64,000 nucleotides of DNA from Flavobacterium aquatile LMG 4008 = ATCC 11947 (GCF_000757385.1 NZ_JRHH01000004.1:186001-250000); one strand, 5' to 3'. Shown: positions 17,453 through 25,901, numbered from the stretch's first letter. The notes: a model not told the origin generated them from the sequence alone. A program made the numbers and translations.

Positions 17453-18784
17453 ATGGATTTTACTTTACTTATAGTAATTATTGTTCTTGCCTTGATATTT
17501 GATTATATCAATGGTTTTCATGACGCTGCCAATTCTATTGCAACTATTGTAGCTACTAAGGTTTTAACGCCTTTTCAAGCTGTAGTTTGGGCTGCTTTTT
17601 TTAACTTTTTAGCCTATTGGGTTTTTGGTTTTGGAGTTGCCGATACTGTTGCTAAAACCGCTCATACAAGTAGTATTGACTTAACGGTTATATTAGCAGG
17701 TATTATTGCTGCAATTATTTGGAATTTACTAACATGGTGGAAAGGAATTTCATCTTCATCATCACATACATTAATCGGTGGTTTTGCTGGAGCAGCAATT
17801 GCACACGGATTTAGAGATGTCACCGATCCTGAACACGCTGGATTTAAAATTGTTAACTGGTTAAAAGATGCCAAAGAAGGAGAATTATTACCTTCTGGTG
17901 TTATGATAGTAATTCTATTTATCGTTTTCGCACCATTAATTGGTATGATTATTTCTTATTTTCTATCATTGTGGTTAATGTATTCTTCTAGAAAAAGTAT
18001 TTATCCTAAAATACTTACTGGAGTATTGATGATTCTAGCTATTTGGTTTTTAACAGCAGTAATGATTTCATATGAAGATATTAAAAAGCCAAGATTTGAT
18101 AGTCATTTCTGGAGTGTTGTAACTGAACCTCATAATATTAAATGGTTATTAGTTGCTTTTATATTCTTTAGTTTAGCTATTTTTAATTTGCTATTTAGTA
18201 ATTTTTCTACAGCTACAGCTGAGAAAGTTTTAAAGAAAATGCAATTATTATCTTCTGCAGCATTTAGTTTAGGACATGGTGGAAACGACTCTCAAAAAGT
18301 AATGGGAATTATTGCAGCAGCGGTTGCAGTTTATATCAAAACCAATCCTAATATTGATATGTCAACTGGTTGGTTAGACTTAAATGTTGTCTTACCGTCA
18401 GAAAAAGATGGAGTAAAAATTGATGGTTCAATGCCGGGATGGATTCCATTAACTTGTTATTCTGTAATTGCATTAGGAACATTAAGTGGTGGATGGAAAA
18501 TTGTGAAAACAATGGGTTCTAAAATTACAAAAGTAACTGCATTTGAAGGTGTTGTAGCCGAATCTGCTGGTGCCTTAACGTTGTTTATGACCGAACATTT
18601 CAAAATTCCAGTATCAACAACCCATACTATTACAGGATCTATAATTGGAGTAGGAGTTACTAAAAGAGTTTCTGCTGTTCGTTGGGGTGTAACCGTAAAA
18701 TTATTATGGGCATGGGTTTTAACTATTCCAGTTTCTGGAGTTTTAGCAGCTTTGGTTTATTACTTTTTGAAATTATTCATATAA
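17453..18784 (+). CDS. pit: inorganic phosphate transporter, PiT family
   Basis: 443 residues, about ten membrane helices. PiT proteins import metal-phosphate with protons or Na+. The two inverted signature motifs are present: FDYINGFHDAANSIATIVAT near the N-terminus and FSLGHGGNDSQKVMGIIAAA in the second half, plus STTHTITGSIIGVG near the end. It is the second gene of a DUF47-pit operon and is followed by a terminator, then by a phosphate-type porin gene, so this stretch is a phosphate uptake locus. Confidence 0.95.
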   Translation: MDFTLLIVIIVLALIFDYINGFHDAANSIATIVATKVLTPFQAVVWAAFFNFLAYWVFGFGVADTVAKTAHTSSIDLTVILAGIIAAIIWNLLTWWKGISSSSSHTLIGGFAGAAIAHGFRDVTDPEHAGFKIVNWLKDAKEGELLPSGVMIVILFIVFAPLIGMIISYFLSLWLMYSSRKSIYPKILTGVLMILAIWFLTAVMISYEDIKKPRFDSHFWSVVTEPHNIKWLLVAFIFFSLAIFNLLFSNFSTATAEKVLKKMQLLSSAAFSLGHGGNDSQKVMGIIAAAVAVYIKTNPNIDMSTGWLDLNVVLPSEKDGVKIDGSMPGWIPLTCYSVIALGTLSGGWKIVKTMGSKITKVTAFEGVVAESAGALTLFMTEHFKIPVSTTHTITGSIIGVGVTKRVSAVRWGVTVKLLWAWVLTIPVSGVLAALVYYFLKLFI

Positions 18785-18807
18785 TAAAGAATATAGAATT
18801 AAAAAGG

Positions 18808-18832
18808 AACTGTCCGTTGGGCAGTTTTTTTT
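18808..18832 (+). terminator. intrinsic terminator of the pit operon
   Basis: Stem AACTGTCC / GGGCAGTT with a GTT loop, followed by a run of eight T. Confidence 0.85.
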
Positions 18833-18848
18833 AAATCATTTTTGCAAA

Positions 18849-18866
18849 TGTTAAGTTATAGTTAAT
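18849..18866 (-). promoter_or_regulatory. second Pho-box-like repeat, upstream of the porin
   Basis: TGTTAAG, TTAT, AGTTAAT; on the minus strand this reads ATTAACT-N4-CTTAACA, with the same 11-bp period and the same 7-mer as the box at 16729. It lies 104 bases before the porin start, in the opposite orientation. The 7-mer is AT-rich, so chance matches are possible. Confidence 0.35.
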
Positions 18867-18969
18867 GAATTTGATGATTTTGTTGAATTAATGATTTTAA
18901 CCTAACTATTTATAAACGATTTACAAACAAACAATTAAACTTTAAAACAACAACTACACAACTTTTAAA

Positions 18970-20193
18970 ATGAAAAGAATACTACTTTTAATGACCTTGA
19001 TGTTTGGAATTTCATTACAAGCTCAAGTAACAATTGAACAGAATAAAAATGATAATGATATAAAATTATCAGCTTTACCTTACTATAGTTATGGAAAAGG
19101 TTTAGGATTAACTTCACCAGATAGTTTGTTCCAATTAAACATTCGTTTTAGAATGCAAAATAGAGTAACTTATATTGAAAACGATGGTGAAAATGGTGCT
19201 TATGATGGTCAAATTCGTCGTTTACGCTTACGTTTTGATGGTTATGTTGGAAATCCAAAATTCTTGTATGCCATTCAATTGTCTTTCGCCCCAGGCGATG
19301 TTGGAGAAATTAAAGAAGGAGAAAATATTAATATTATTCGTGATGCAGTAGTATTTTATAGACCTAATAAACATTGGAACATTGGATTTGGTCAAACAAA
19401 ATTACCAGGAAACAGACAGCGTGTAAATTCTTCAGGAGGTTTGCAATTGACCGATAGAACTATAAACAATGCGAAATTTACTATTGATAGAGATTTCGGA
19501 TTTCAAGCACATCATTTGAATGAATTTAAAGATAAGTTTTCGTATAATTTTAAAGCCGCACTTTCTACTGGAGAAGGAAGAAATAGTACAGAAAAAGCAG
19601 ATGACGGAATTGCTGCAACTGGTAAAATCGAGTTGTTTCCACTTGGAGCATTTACTAAAGACGGAACTTATTTTGAAGGTGATGTTGTGAGAGAAAAGAA
19701 ACCAAAATTAATGTTTTCGGGAGCTTTTCAACAAAATAATCATGCTAGAAGAACTCAAGGTCAATTAGGAAATGATTTGTTTGAACAACGTACTATGAAG
19801 TCAGTTTTATTAGACGGAATGTTTAAATACAACGGATGGTCAGCAATGGCAAGTTTTATGTCAAGAACGGCAAATGATAATGCTGTTACAGTGAATCCTG
19901 ATGATATAACAGAAACTAGTTATGTTTTTATTGGCAACGGATTTGACTATCAGTTAAGTTACAATACCAAAAAGAACTATGAATTTATTGGACGTTATTC
20001 AATTCAAAAAGTAGGCCACGATATTGATGCGCTTACTCCAAATACAAAACAATATTCATTAGGTGTAACAAAATACATTTGGGAACATGCTTTTAAATTG
20101 CAAGCAGAACTTAATTATGATACATTAGATTACTTCGATGGTTCTACAAAAAACAATTGGTATTTAAGATTTCAAGTTGAAATAGGAATATAA
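18970..20193 (+). CDS. phosphate-selective porin O/P family protein
   Basis: 407 residues with a signal peptide (MKRILLLMTLMFGISLQAQ). The protein is rich in alternating beta strands, has LNIRFRMQNRVTY and RRLRLRFDGYVGNPKFLYAIQLS, and ends with an aromatic final strand (NWYLRFQVEIGI) like the OprO/OprP porin family. It should form an outer membrane channel for phosphate or polyphosphate. The place directly after pit supports a role in phosphate uptake; anion selectivity is not provable from the sequence. Confidence 0.85.
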   Translation: MKRILLLMTLMFGISLQAQVTIEQNKNDNDIKLSALPYYSYGKGLGLTSPDSLFQLNIRFRMQNRVTYIENDGENGAYDGQIRRLRLRFDGYVGNPKFLYAIQLSFAPGDVGEIKEGENINIIRDAVVFYRPNKHWNIGFGQTKLPGNRQRVNSSGGLQLTDRTINNAKFTIDRDFGFQAHHLNEFKDKFSYNFKAALSTGEGRNSTEKADDGIAATGKIELFPLGAFTKDGTYFEGDVVREKKPKLMFSGAFQQNNHARRTQGQLGNDLFEQRTMKSVLLDGMFKYNGWSAMASFMSRTANDNAVTVNPDDITETSYVFIGNGFDYQLSYNTKKNYEFIGRYSIQKVGHDIDALTPNTKQYSLGVTKYIWEHAFKLQAELNYDTLDYFDGSTKNNWYLRFQVEIGI

Positions 20194-20220
20194 AACTAAC
20201 AACTTCTTACCATTTTTCAC

Positions 20221-20269
20221 TTGCCCAATGTTAAGTTTTCACTCAAATCGAAAACTTAACATTGGGCAA
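20221..20269. repeat. perfect 20-bp inverted repeat after the porin gene
   Basis: Left arm 20221-20240 and right arm 20250-20269 are exact reverse complements, loop 9 nt. Each arm contains one TGTTAAG/CTTAACA 7-mer like the Pho-box-like sites. No T-run follows on either strand, so it is not a standard intrinsic terminator, although it may end transcription or protect the mRNA. Confidence 0.8.
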
Positions 20270-20290
20270 TTACATTATATCGTAATTTTG
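20262..20290 (+). promoter_or_regulatory. promoter of the lysine-rich protein gene
   Basis: TTG (20262-20264), 18 nt, TAATTTTG (20283-20290). The -33 element lies inside the right arm of the 20-bp inverted repeat. Confidence 0.5.
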
Positions 20291-20344
20291 TTCACATAAA
20301 ATTTACAAATTATTTACATTAACTTCACTAATATACTTAAAATA

Positions 20345-20854
20345 ATGATAAGAAGAAAACCAACAACCACAGACAAAGCACCAGAAGTTATTTCGGATGT
20401 AACAAATGAAACTCCAAATCAAGAAGTTGCAAAATCTGAAGAAAAAAAACCTGCTCCAAGAACACGAACTCGTGTAGCTAAAGTTACTCCAGCAAAAGCT
20501 CCTGAAGTAGTTAAAATTGAAGAACCAAAAACTGACGAAGTTATCAAAGAAGAAGTTTCCGAGGTAATTAGTGATATAAATCCAGAAACCGAAGAAATTA
20601 TGAAAGATTCCGACAAAGAAAAAGCAAAAAAAGCAAAGTCTAAAGAAAAAGAAAAAGACAAAAAAGCTAAAGAAAAGAAAAAAGCCAAAGCTAAAAAAGA
20701 CAAGCAAAAGGAAAAAGATAAAGAGAAAAAACGCAAGGCTAAGAAGAAAGAAAAGGCTAAAAAAGCCAAAGCTAAAGACAAAGCTAAAGCGAAAAAGAAA
20801 GAGCAAGCTAAGAAAAAATCTAAAGCTAAAGCAAAATCAAAAAAGAAAAAATAA
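20345..20854 (+). CDS. lysine/alanine-rich low-complexity protein
   Basis: 169 residues. The N-terminal 95 residues are acidic-mixed with Pro and Glu (EEPKTDEVIKEEVSEVISD); the C-terminal 75 are almost only K, A and E in short KEK/KAK steps ending in KKKK. This resembles histone-H1-like or nucleic-acid-binding tails of Bacteroidetes. It could bind DNA, RNA or polyphosphate; no domain is recognised. It has its own promoter and terminator. A long minus-strand frame opposite the lysine codons is a shadow. Confidence 0.7.
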   Translation: MIRRKPTTTDKAPEVISDVTNETPNQEVAKSEEKKPAPRTRTRVAKVTPAKAPEVVKIEEPKTDEVIKEEVSEVISDINPETEEIMKDSDKEKAKKAKSKEKEKDKKAKEKKKAKAKKDKQKEKDKEKKRKAKKKEKAKKAKAKDKAKAKKKEQAKKKSKAKAKSKKKK

Positions 20855-20866
20855 TATTCTACAAAG

Positions 20867-20892
20867 AGCGTTCGGTAATTCGGACGCTTTTT
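20867..20892 (+). terminator. intrinsic terminator after the lysine-rich gene
   Basis: Stem AGCGTTCG / CGGACGCT (one G-T pair), loop GTAATT, followed by eight T. Confidence 0.85.
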
Positions 20893-20949
20893 TTTATTAC
20901 TTTTTTAACAAGTGTTTCTTATTGTTCTGTCTAACTTTACAATAAAAAC

Positions 20950-21720
20950 ATGAAATTTAAAGTCACATCATTACTTATTGTATTATTTTTATTTTCAAAT
21001 GCTATTATGGCGCAATTAAAATCAGTTGATTATGCCGATGGCAATCAAAAGTTAAGTGGGTTTGTTGCAAAACCATCAAAAGCAATTAAAGATAACCCAG
21101 GAATTTTAATACTTCCTGCTTGGATGGGAATTGATGATCATTCTAAAGAAACAGCTGATGAATTAGCCAAATTGGGATATAATACTTTTGTTGCTGATAT
21201 TTACGGAGTTGGAAACAAACCATCAAATTCAAGTGAAGCTGGTCAAAAAGCTGGTCATTTTAAAAAGAATATTTTAGAATACCAAGCGAGAATTCAATTA
21301 GCATTAGAACAATTAGTAAAACAAGGTGCCAATCCAGATAAGATTATTGTAATTGGATATTGCTTTGGCGGAACTGGTGCAATTGAAGCGGCGAGAGCAA
21401 ATATGAAAGTTAAAGGAATAGTTTCATTTCACGGCGGATTAGGAAGAGATGAAAGCCGAACTTTGAATTCAATAAATTGTAAAGTTTTGGTATTGCATGG
21501 TGCAGATGATCCGTTTGTTCCAGAAGCTGAAATAAAATCTTTTCAAAGCGAAATGAGAAAGTCAAATGCCGACTGGCAAATGGTTTATTATTCCAATGCT
21601 GTTCATGCGTTTACCGAAAAGAAAGCAGGAAACGATAACAGTAAAGGCGCAGCATATAATGAAAATGCAGCAAAACGTTCTTGGAAAGCGATGCTTCAAT
21701 TTTTGGATGAAGTTTTATAA
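20950..21720 (+). CDS. dienelactone hydrolase family protein, exported
   Basis: 256 residues with a signal peptide (MKFKVTSLLIVLFLFSNAIMAQ). The fold is that of dienelactone hydrolase: GILILPAWMGIDDHSKETAD, the nucleophile elbow GYCFGGTGA with Cys instead of Ser, Asp in HGADDPFVPEAE, and His in VHAFTEKKAG. The substrate is likely an ester or lactone in the periplasm; no catabolic neighbours support a true dienelactone role. Confidence 0.85.
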   Translation: MKFKVTSLLIVLFLFSNAIMAQLKSVDYADGNQKLSGFVAKPSKAIKDNPGILILPAWMGIDDHSKETADELAKLGYNTFVADIYGVGNKPSNSSEAGQKAGHFKKNILEYQARIQLALEQLVKQGANPDKIIVIGYCFGGTGAIEAARANMKVKGIVSFHGGLGRDESRTLNSINCKVLVLHGADDPFVPEAEIKSFQSEMRKSNADWQMVYYSNAVHAFTEKKAGNDNSKGAAYNENAAKRSWKAMLQFLDEVL

Positions 21721-21740
21721 ACAGAGTATAATTTGATAAA

Positions 21741-21780
21741 AAAATGTCCAGAAATAGTATTTTATTTTTGGACATTTTCT
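21741..21780 (+). terminator. terminator of the dienelactone hydrolase gene
   Basis: AAAATGTCCA paired with TGGACATTTT across a 16-nt A/T-rich apical part, followed by a T-rich stretch. Confidence 0.75.
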
Positions 21781-21782
21781 TT

Positions 21783-21854
21783 TATAAAATACAAAAGCCG
21801 ACCTGGAGCGGACGGCTATTGTGGTGAGGTGTAACTTCCTTTCGGAATCCTCGA
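21783..21854 (-). ncRNA. candidate structured small RNA of about 70 nt
   Basis: Read on the minus strand: GAGG (21852-21849), A, UUCC-GAAA-GGAA hairpin with a GNRA tetraloop, GUUACA, CCUC closing the outer helix (21829-21826), then ACCACAAU and a terminator hairpin AGCCG / CGGCU followed by UUUUGUAUUUU. A complete promoter precedes it. The two nested helices, GNRA loop and intrinsic terminator, with no ORF, indicate a free-standing ncRNA. It is of the kind of the Bacteroidetes Flavo-1 RNA, but I cannot confirm that identity without a covariance search. Confidence 0.65.
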
Positions 21855-21856
21855 TG

Positions 21857-21886
21857 CAAAGATATGTTTAAATTATGAATTACAAA
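21857..21886 (-). promoter_or_regulatory. promoter of the small RNA
   Basis: TTTG (21886-21883), 18 nt, TATCTTTG (21864-21857) on the minus strand, in the 37-base gap after the stop codon of the preceding gene. It points only into the ncRNA. Confidence 0.7.
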
Positions 21887-21900
21887 TTATGAATTGTATA

Positions 21901-23100
21901 TTATTTTCTAAATATTTCATATTTTAATACTAATGATGTTCTATTAAAACCAACATCATATCCTGAACTGTCTGATGCATTGTTCTTTGTATTAAATCTA
22001 AATTCTAAATAGGCTTTGCTAAAATTAAATCCAACCGAACCAAAAAAGGTTGTAGTAAAATTAGATAAATAATAGTCTACATTTTGAAAATCAATTTTTG
22101 TTTCTCCAGAAAAATTTGTTAAATTCATTCCTGCAGCAATAAAAACATTAGAAGATTTACTTGTTTTAAAATAATGTCTTATACCAACTGGTACTTGAAA
22201 GATTGCCATATCAACTTTTCCATTCAAAAGAGTAGGGCTATTAAATTTATTTCTAAATGATTTTTGACTTTCAAGCTTGGAGTAGGTTGGCTCTATAAAA
22301 ATTCCCCAGCTATAATTATTATATGGCATCAATAATTCCATCTCAAAACCACCACCAATGCCAGTTTTTTTATCAAAACTTCCTTTGACTATTTCGTCAT
22401 CAAAATCTATTTTGTCACTATTGGCAGTTACCACACCTTTTAAACTAAAAATTGATTTTTTTGTTTGAAATACAACATTCTCTAAAGATCCGTTGCAAGT
22501 ATTAATTTTTGTAAAATATTTTTTTAACTCAGTACCATTAAATTTTAATGAATTTAGGTCAGAGAATTTAGTGCTTTCACATCTAACATCTTCCCAAAGT
22601 TGACGTTTATATTTTTCATTAGCTTTTATTTCGATTCCATCTTTTGCTAGAAATTTCACATATATTAATTGTTTAATTGTTTTATCGTTTTTACTGTAAA
22701 AGAATTTTTCTAATCCACCATCATAATAATAATATAAAGTGTTTTTTCCAGTTATCAAATGCTTTAAAAATAAAGTTTCTTCTGTAAAAACAAGTTCTTT
22801 TTCATAATCTATATTTTGGAAAACTAAAGAGGATTTTTCAATTTGAACTTTACTTCTTGTGTATTTTGAAACATTATTAATAGAGAACTCTTGGCACATT
22901 TCAATAGTAATAGTTGAATTATTATCTTCAATATTTTTTTTAAATTCAAATGATTTTGGATTATTTTTCCAATCTACATCTTTGATAAATCCTTCAATTT
23001 TATTTCCTGTGTTGTCAATGTAATAGCCACTTTCATATTTTTGAGCAAATGAATTAAAAATAGAAAATAGAACAATTAAAAAAGTAAATCTTGTTTTCAT
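21901..23100 (-). CDS. exported protein with a C-terminal beta-barrel-like domain, unknown function
   Basis: 399 residues with a signal peptide (MKTRFTFLIVLFSIFNSFAQ). The N-terminal half (about 22-200) begins with YESGYYIDNTGNKIEGFIKD, a repeat-like motif seen in many Flavobacterium exported proteins. The C-terminal 170 residues alternate hydrophobic and polar residues in strands (GFEMELLMPYNNYSWGIFIEP, VFIAAGMNLTNF, LEFRFNTKNN), consistent with a small PorT-like or OmpA-like barrel. The role is unknown. Confidence 0.6.
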   Translation of the reverse strand: MKTRFTFLIVLFSIFNSFAQKYESGYYIDNTGNKIEGFIKDVDWKNNPKSFEFKKNIEDNNSTITIEMCQEFSINNVSKYTRSKVQIEKSSLVFQNIDYEKELVFTEETLFLKHLITGKNTLYYYYDGGLEKFFYSKNDKTIKQLIYVKFLAKDGIEIKANEKYKRQLWEDVRCESTKFSDLNSLKFNGTELKKYFTKINTCNGSLENVVFQTKKSIFSLKGVVTANSDKIDFDDEIVKGSFDKKTGIGGGFEMELLMPYNNYSWGIFIEPTYSKLESQKSFRNKFNSPTLLNGKVDMAIFQVPVGIRHYFKTSKSSNVFIAAGMNLTNFSGETKIDFQNVDYYLSNFTTTFFGSVGFNFSKAYLEFRFNTKNNASDSSGYDVGFNRTSLVLKYEIFRK

Positions 23101-23126
23101 AAATTATTTTGTTTTTGGTGGTTAAA

Positions 23127-24222
23127 TTATTCTTCTTTTTGTCCCATCATCATTAAATAGGCTTTTAAAAATTCGTCAATATTTCCGTTCATAACGCCAT
23201 CTACATCGCTAGTTTCATAACCAGATCGAACGTCTTTTACTAATTTGTAAGGTTGCATTACATAATTTCTAATTTGCGAACCCCATTCTATTTTCATTTT
23301 TCCAGCTTCAATATCAGCGCGTTGTGCTTGTTGTTTTTTTAATTCAATTTCATACAATTGTGATCGAAGCATTTGCATGGCGCGTTGTCTATTATCTTGT
23401 TGCGAACGCGTTTCTGAACATTGAATTTGAATTCCAGTAGGTTTGTGAAACAATTGTACTTTGGTTTCTACTTTATTTACATTTTGTCCGCCAGCGCCAC
23501 TTGAGCGAGACGTAATAATTTCAATATCAGCAGGATTGATGTCAATTTCGATAGTGTCATCAACCAGTGGATATACATAAACGGATGCAAATGAAGTATG
23601 TCTTTTAGCATTACTATCAAATGGTGAAATACGCACCAATCGGTGTACGCCATTTTCACCTTTTAAATATCCGAAAGCAAAATCGCCTTCAATTTCTAAA
23701 GTAACTGTTTTTATTCCAGCGACTTCGCCTTCTTGAAAGTTAAGTTCTTTAATTTTATATTTTTGCTTTTCTGCCCACATCATGTACATACGCATAAGCA
23801 TAGACGCCCAATCGCAACTTTCTGTTCCGCCAGCGCCGGCAGTTATTTGCAAAACGGCACTCATACTGTCACCTTCTTCTGAAAGCATGTTTCTAAATTC
23901 TAGATCTTCAATATGAGTATTTGTTAGTTCATATTGAGTATCAAGTTCTTCTTCGGAAGCGTCACCTTCTTTGAAAAATTCGTAGGTAATTTGGAGTTCT
24001 TCTGCCAATGCGTTGCCTTTATCAAAATCTTCTACCCATTTTTTCTTTTGGCGTAAGTTTTTGATAAGCAATTCGGCTTCTTTGGCATTGTTCCAAAAGT
24101 CTGGTGCAAAGGTCTTTTCTTCTTCGTTGGTTATTTCGATAAGCTTGGCATCAATGTCAAAGATACCTCCTCAACGCACCAAGACGCTCTACAATACCTT
24201 TTATTTGTTCGGTATTTGTCAT
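23127..24222 (-). CDS. prfB: peptide chain release factor 2, programmed +1 frameshift
   Basis: RF2 recognises UGA and UAA stops and hydrolyses peptidyl-tRNA. The gene starts at ATG 24222 with 21 codons ([21 protein letters not shown]), meets an in-frame TGA at 24159-24157, and continues in the +1 frame for 343 codons. The site reads AGG AGG TAT CTT TGA C: an internal Shine-Dalgarno-like AGGAGG, slippery CTT and TGA C, the classic autoregulated RF2 site. In the second frame, GAGGQNVNK holds the catalytic GGQ and RISPFDSN the SPF stop-recognition tripeptide. Total 364 residues, the normal length. Confidence 0.95.
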
Positions 24223-24250
24223 AAATTGTTCTATTTTTGCAGTAAATTAT

Positions 24251-24395
24251 TTAGAAGCCAATCCTGCTATACGTTCCAATCTTTTTTAAAAATTCCTTTT
24301 TTTCTAAGTTTAAAAAAGAGCTTCTTTGGTCGCTTTTTTTAAACAAGAAAAAATAGAAATTTTTTAAAAAAGGATTTCCACTTCTATCAGGGCTA
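24251..24395 (+). repeat. dispersed intergenic hairpin repeat, copy 2
   Basis: Left frame CCTGCTATACGTTCCAATC, inner hairpin 24309-24344 (GTTTAAAAAAGAGC against GCTTTTTTTAAAC around TTCTTTGGTC), right frame TTTCCACTTCTATCAGGGC. It fills most of the 236-base gap between the prfB start and the threonine aldolase promoter. The core AGAGCTTC-TTGGTCGC is shared with the copy at 46651. Confidence 0.75.
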
Positions 24396-24425
24396 AAAAT
24401 CAGAGAACTCTAAATAATCAACCAA

Positions 24426-24454
24426 TTGTTTTTACAAAAATAAGATTAGTTTTG
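24426..24454 (+). promoter_or_regulatory. promoter of threonine aldolase
   Basis: TTG (24426-24428), 18 nt, TAGTTTTG (24447-24454). The ATG follows after only four bases, so the mRNA is predicted to be leaderless or nearly so. Confidence 0.6.
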
Positions 24455-24458
24455 AGAT

Positions 24459-25484
24459 ATGGAAATAAATTTAATTAGCGATACAGTAACAAAGCCCAGT
24501 AACGAAATGTTACAATATATGTTTAATGCCAAAGTAGGTGACGATGTTTACAAGCAAGATCCGACGGTTAATGATTTAGAAAGTGCTGTTGCTCAATTAT
24601 TTGGAATGGAAGATGCTTTGTTTTTTCCATCGGGAACCATGGCAAATCAGACGGCGATAAAGTTGCATACTAATCCTGGAGAGCAAGTTATTTGCGATAA
24701 ATATTCTCATATTTATCATTATGAAGGTGGCGGTGCATCGTTTAATAGTGGTGTTTCTTGTTGTTTAGTAGATGGAAAACGCGGAATGATTACAGCTGAT
24801 TTGGTAAAAAATGCTATTAATGATCCTGAGTTTTATCATGCGCCATTGACGTCGTTAGTAAGTATTGAAAATACAACAAATAAAGGTGGTGGAGCTTGTT
24901 ATGATATTTTGGAACTTAAAAAAATTAAGCAAGTTTGTATTGATAATAATTTGAAATACCATTTGGATGGTGCGCGATTGTGGAATGCAATGGTTGCTAA
25001 AAAACAACATCCAAAGCAGTTTGGTGAATTGTTTGATACCATTTCGGTATGTTTATCTAAAGGACTTGGCGCACCCATTGGTTCGATTTTACTTGGAAGC
25101 AAAGCCGATATGAAACGTGCATTGCGGATTAGAAAAATTCTTGGTGGTGGAATGCGTCAGTCGGGATATTTGGCTGCAGCCGGAATGTATGCTTTGCAAA
25201 ATAATATGCTACGATTAGACGATGATCACAGAAGAGCAAAAGAATTAGCCGAATTACTAAAAACGTTATCTTGGGTTGAAAAAGTAGAGCCTGTAGAAAC
25301 TAATATTCTAATTTTTTCTGTAAGAGCTTCACTTGAAGAGAAATGGGTAATTGAAAAATTAAAGCAAAAGAACATTTATATTAGTTCAATGGGACATGGA
25401 AAACTCCGAATTGTAACGCATTTAGATTATAGAGAAGTGATGCATAGTTATGTATTGGAAACTTTAAGTAAAATGCAGTTTTAA
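24459..25484 (+). CDS. ltaE: low-specificity threonine aldolase
   Basis: 341 residues, the family length. This PLP enzyme cleaves L-threonine or allo-threonine to glycine and acetaldehyde. N-terminal DTVTKPSNEMLQYM and VGDDVYKQDPTVNDLE are characteristic; the PLP lysine lies in SVCLSKGLGAPIGS. The start is the ATG directly behind a good promoter. A strong bidirectional terminator follows. Confidence 0.93.
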   Translation: MEINLISDTVTKPSNEMLQYMFNAKVGDDVYKQDPTVNDLESAVAQLFGMEDALFFPSGTMANQTAIKLHTNPGEQVICDKYSHIYHYEGGGASFNSGVSCCLVDGKRGMITADLVKNAINDPEFYHAPLTSLVSIENTTNKGGGACYDILELKKIKQVCIDNNLKYHLDGARLWNAMVAKKQHPKQFGELFDTISVCLSKGLGAPIGSILLGSKADMKRALRIRKILGGGMRQSGYLAAAGMYALQNNMLRLDDDHRRAKELAELLKTLSWVEKVEPVETNILIFSVRASLEEKWVIEKLKQKNIYISSMGHGKLRIVTHLDYREVMHSYVLETLSKMQF

Positions 25485-25503
25485 GCATAAAGTTTTTCAA
25501 ATA

Positions 25504-25551
25504 AAAAATCCAAATTTCAAAAATACCTTACTTTTGAAATTTGGATTTTTT
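25504..25551. terminator. bidirectional terminator between ltaE and ebfC
   Basis: An approximately 19-bp stem, AAAAATCCAAATTTCAAAA against TTTTGAAATTTGGATTTTT, flanked by A-rich and T-rich runs for both convergent genes. Confidence 0.85.
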
Positions 25552-25563
25552 TGTTTAAATTTC

Positions 25564-25884
25564 TTACTTAAACATATCTTCCATGCCTGGAATCATTGGC
25601 ATGTCTACTTTTGTGACTGCGTCAAGTTCGGCTTTGTTTACGCTTTCGGCTTTTTCAATTGCTTTATTGATAACCACAATTAAATAGTCTTCAAGTTGGT
25701 CTTTATCTTCAAGTAAAGAATCATCAATTGTAATAGATTTTAACTTGCTATTGGCTGTAAAAGTTACTTTCAACAATCCGTCGCTACTTTGCTCGTCAAT
25801 TAAAACGGTGTCTAATCTTTTTTTAGTTTCTTCAATTTTTAGTTGGGTATCTCTCAATTTGCCCATCATTCCCATTAAGTCCAT
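25564..25884 (-). CDS. YbaB/EbfC family nucleoid-associated protein
   Basis: 106 residues. The family forms small DNA-binding dimers often found with recombination genes. The typical N-terminal coiled segment ([22 protein letters not shown]) and the core [23 protein letters not shown] are visible. The start at 25884 is chosen over one 20 codons upstream because the upstream part is a hydrophobic stretch foreign to the family and a promoter (-7 TACTTTTG at 25902-25909) lies between the two. Confidence 0.85.
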   Translation of the reverse strand: MDLMGMMGKLRDTQLKIEETKKRLDTVLIDEQSSDGLLKVTFTANSKLKSITIDDSLLEDKDQLEDYLIVVINKAIEKAESVNKAELDAVTKVDMPMIPGMEDMFK

Positions 25885-25901
25885 ACGATTATATTTTTTC
25901 A

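Noticed and set aside
20303..20806. Long minus-strand frame full of Phe over the lysine-rich gene
   Set aside because: It is the mirror of AAA/AAG lysine codons; the plus-strand gene has promoter and terminator.
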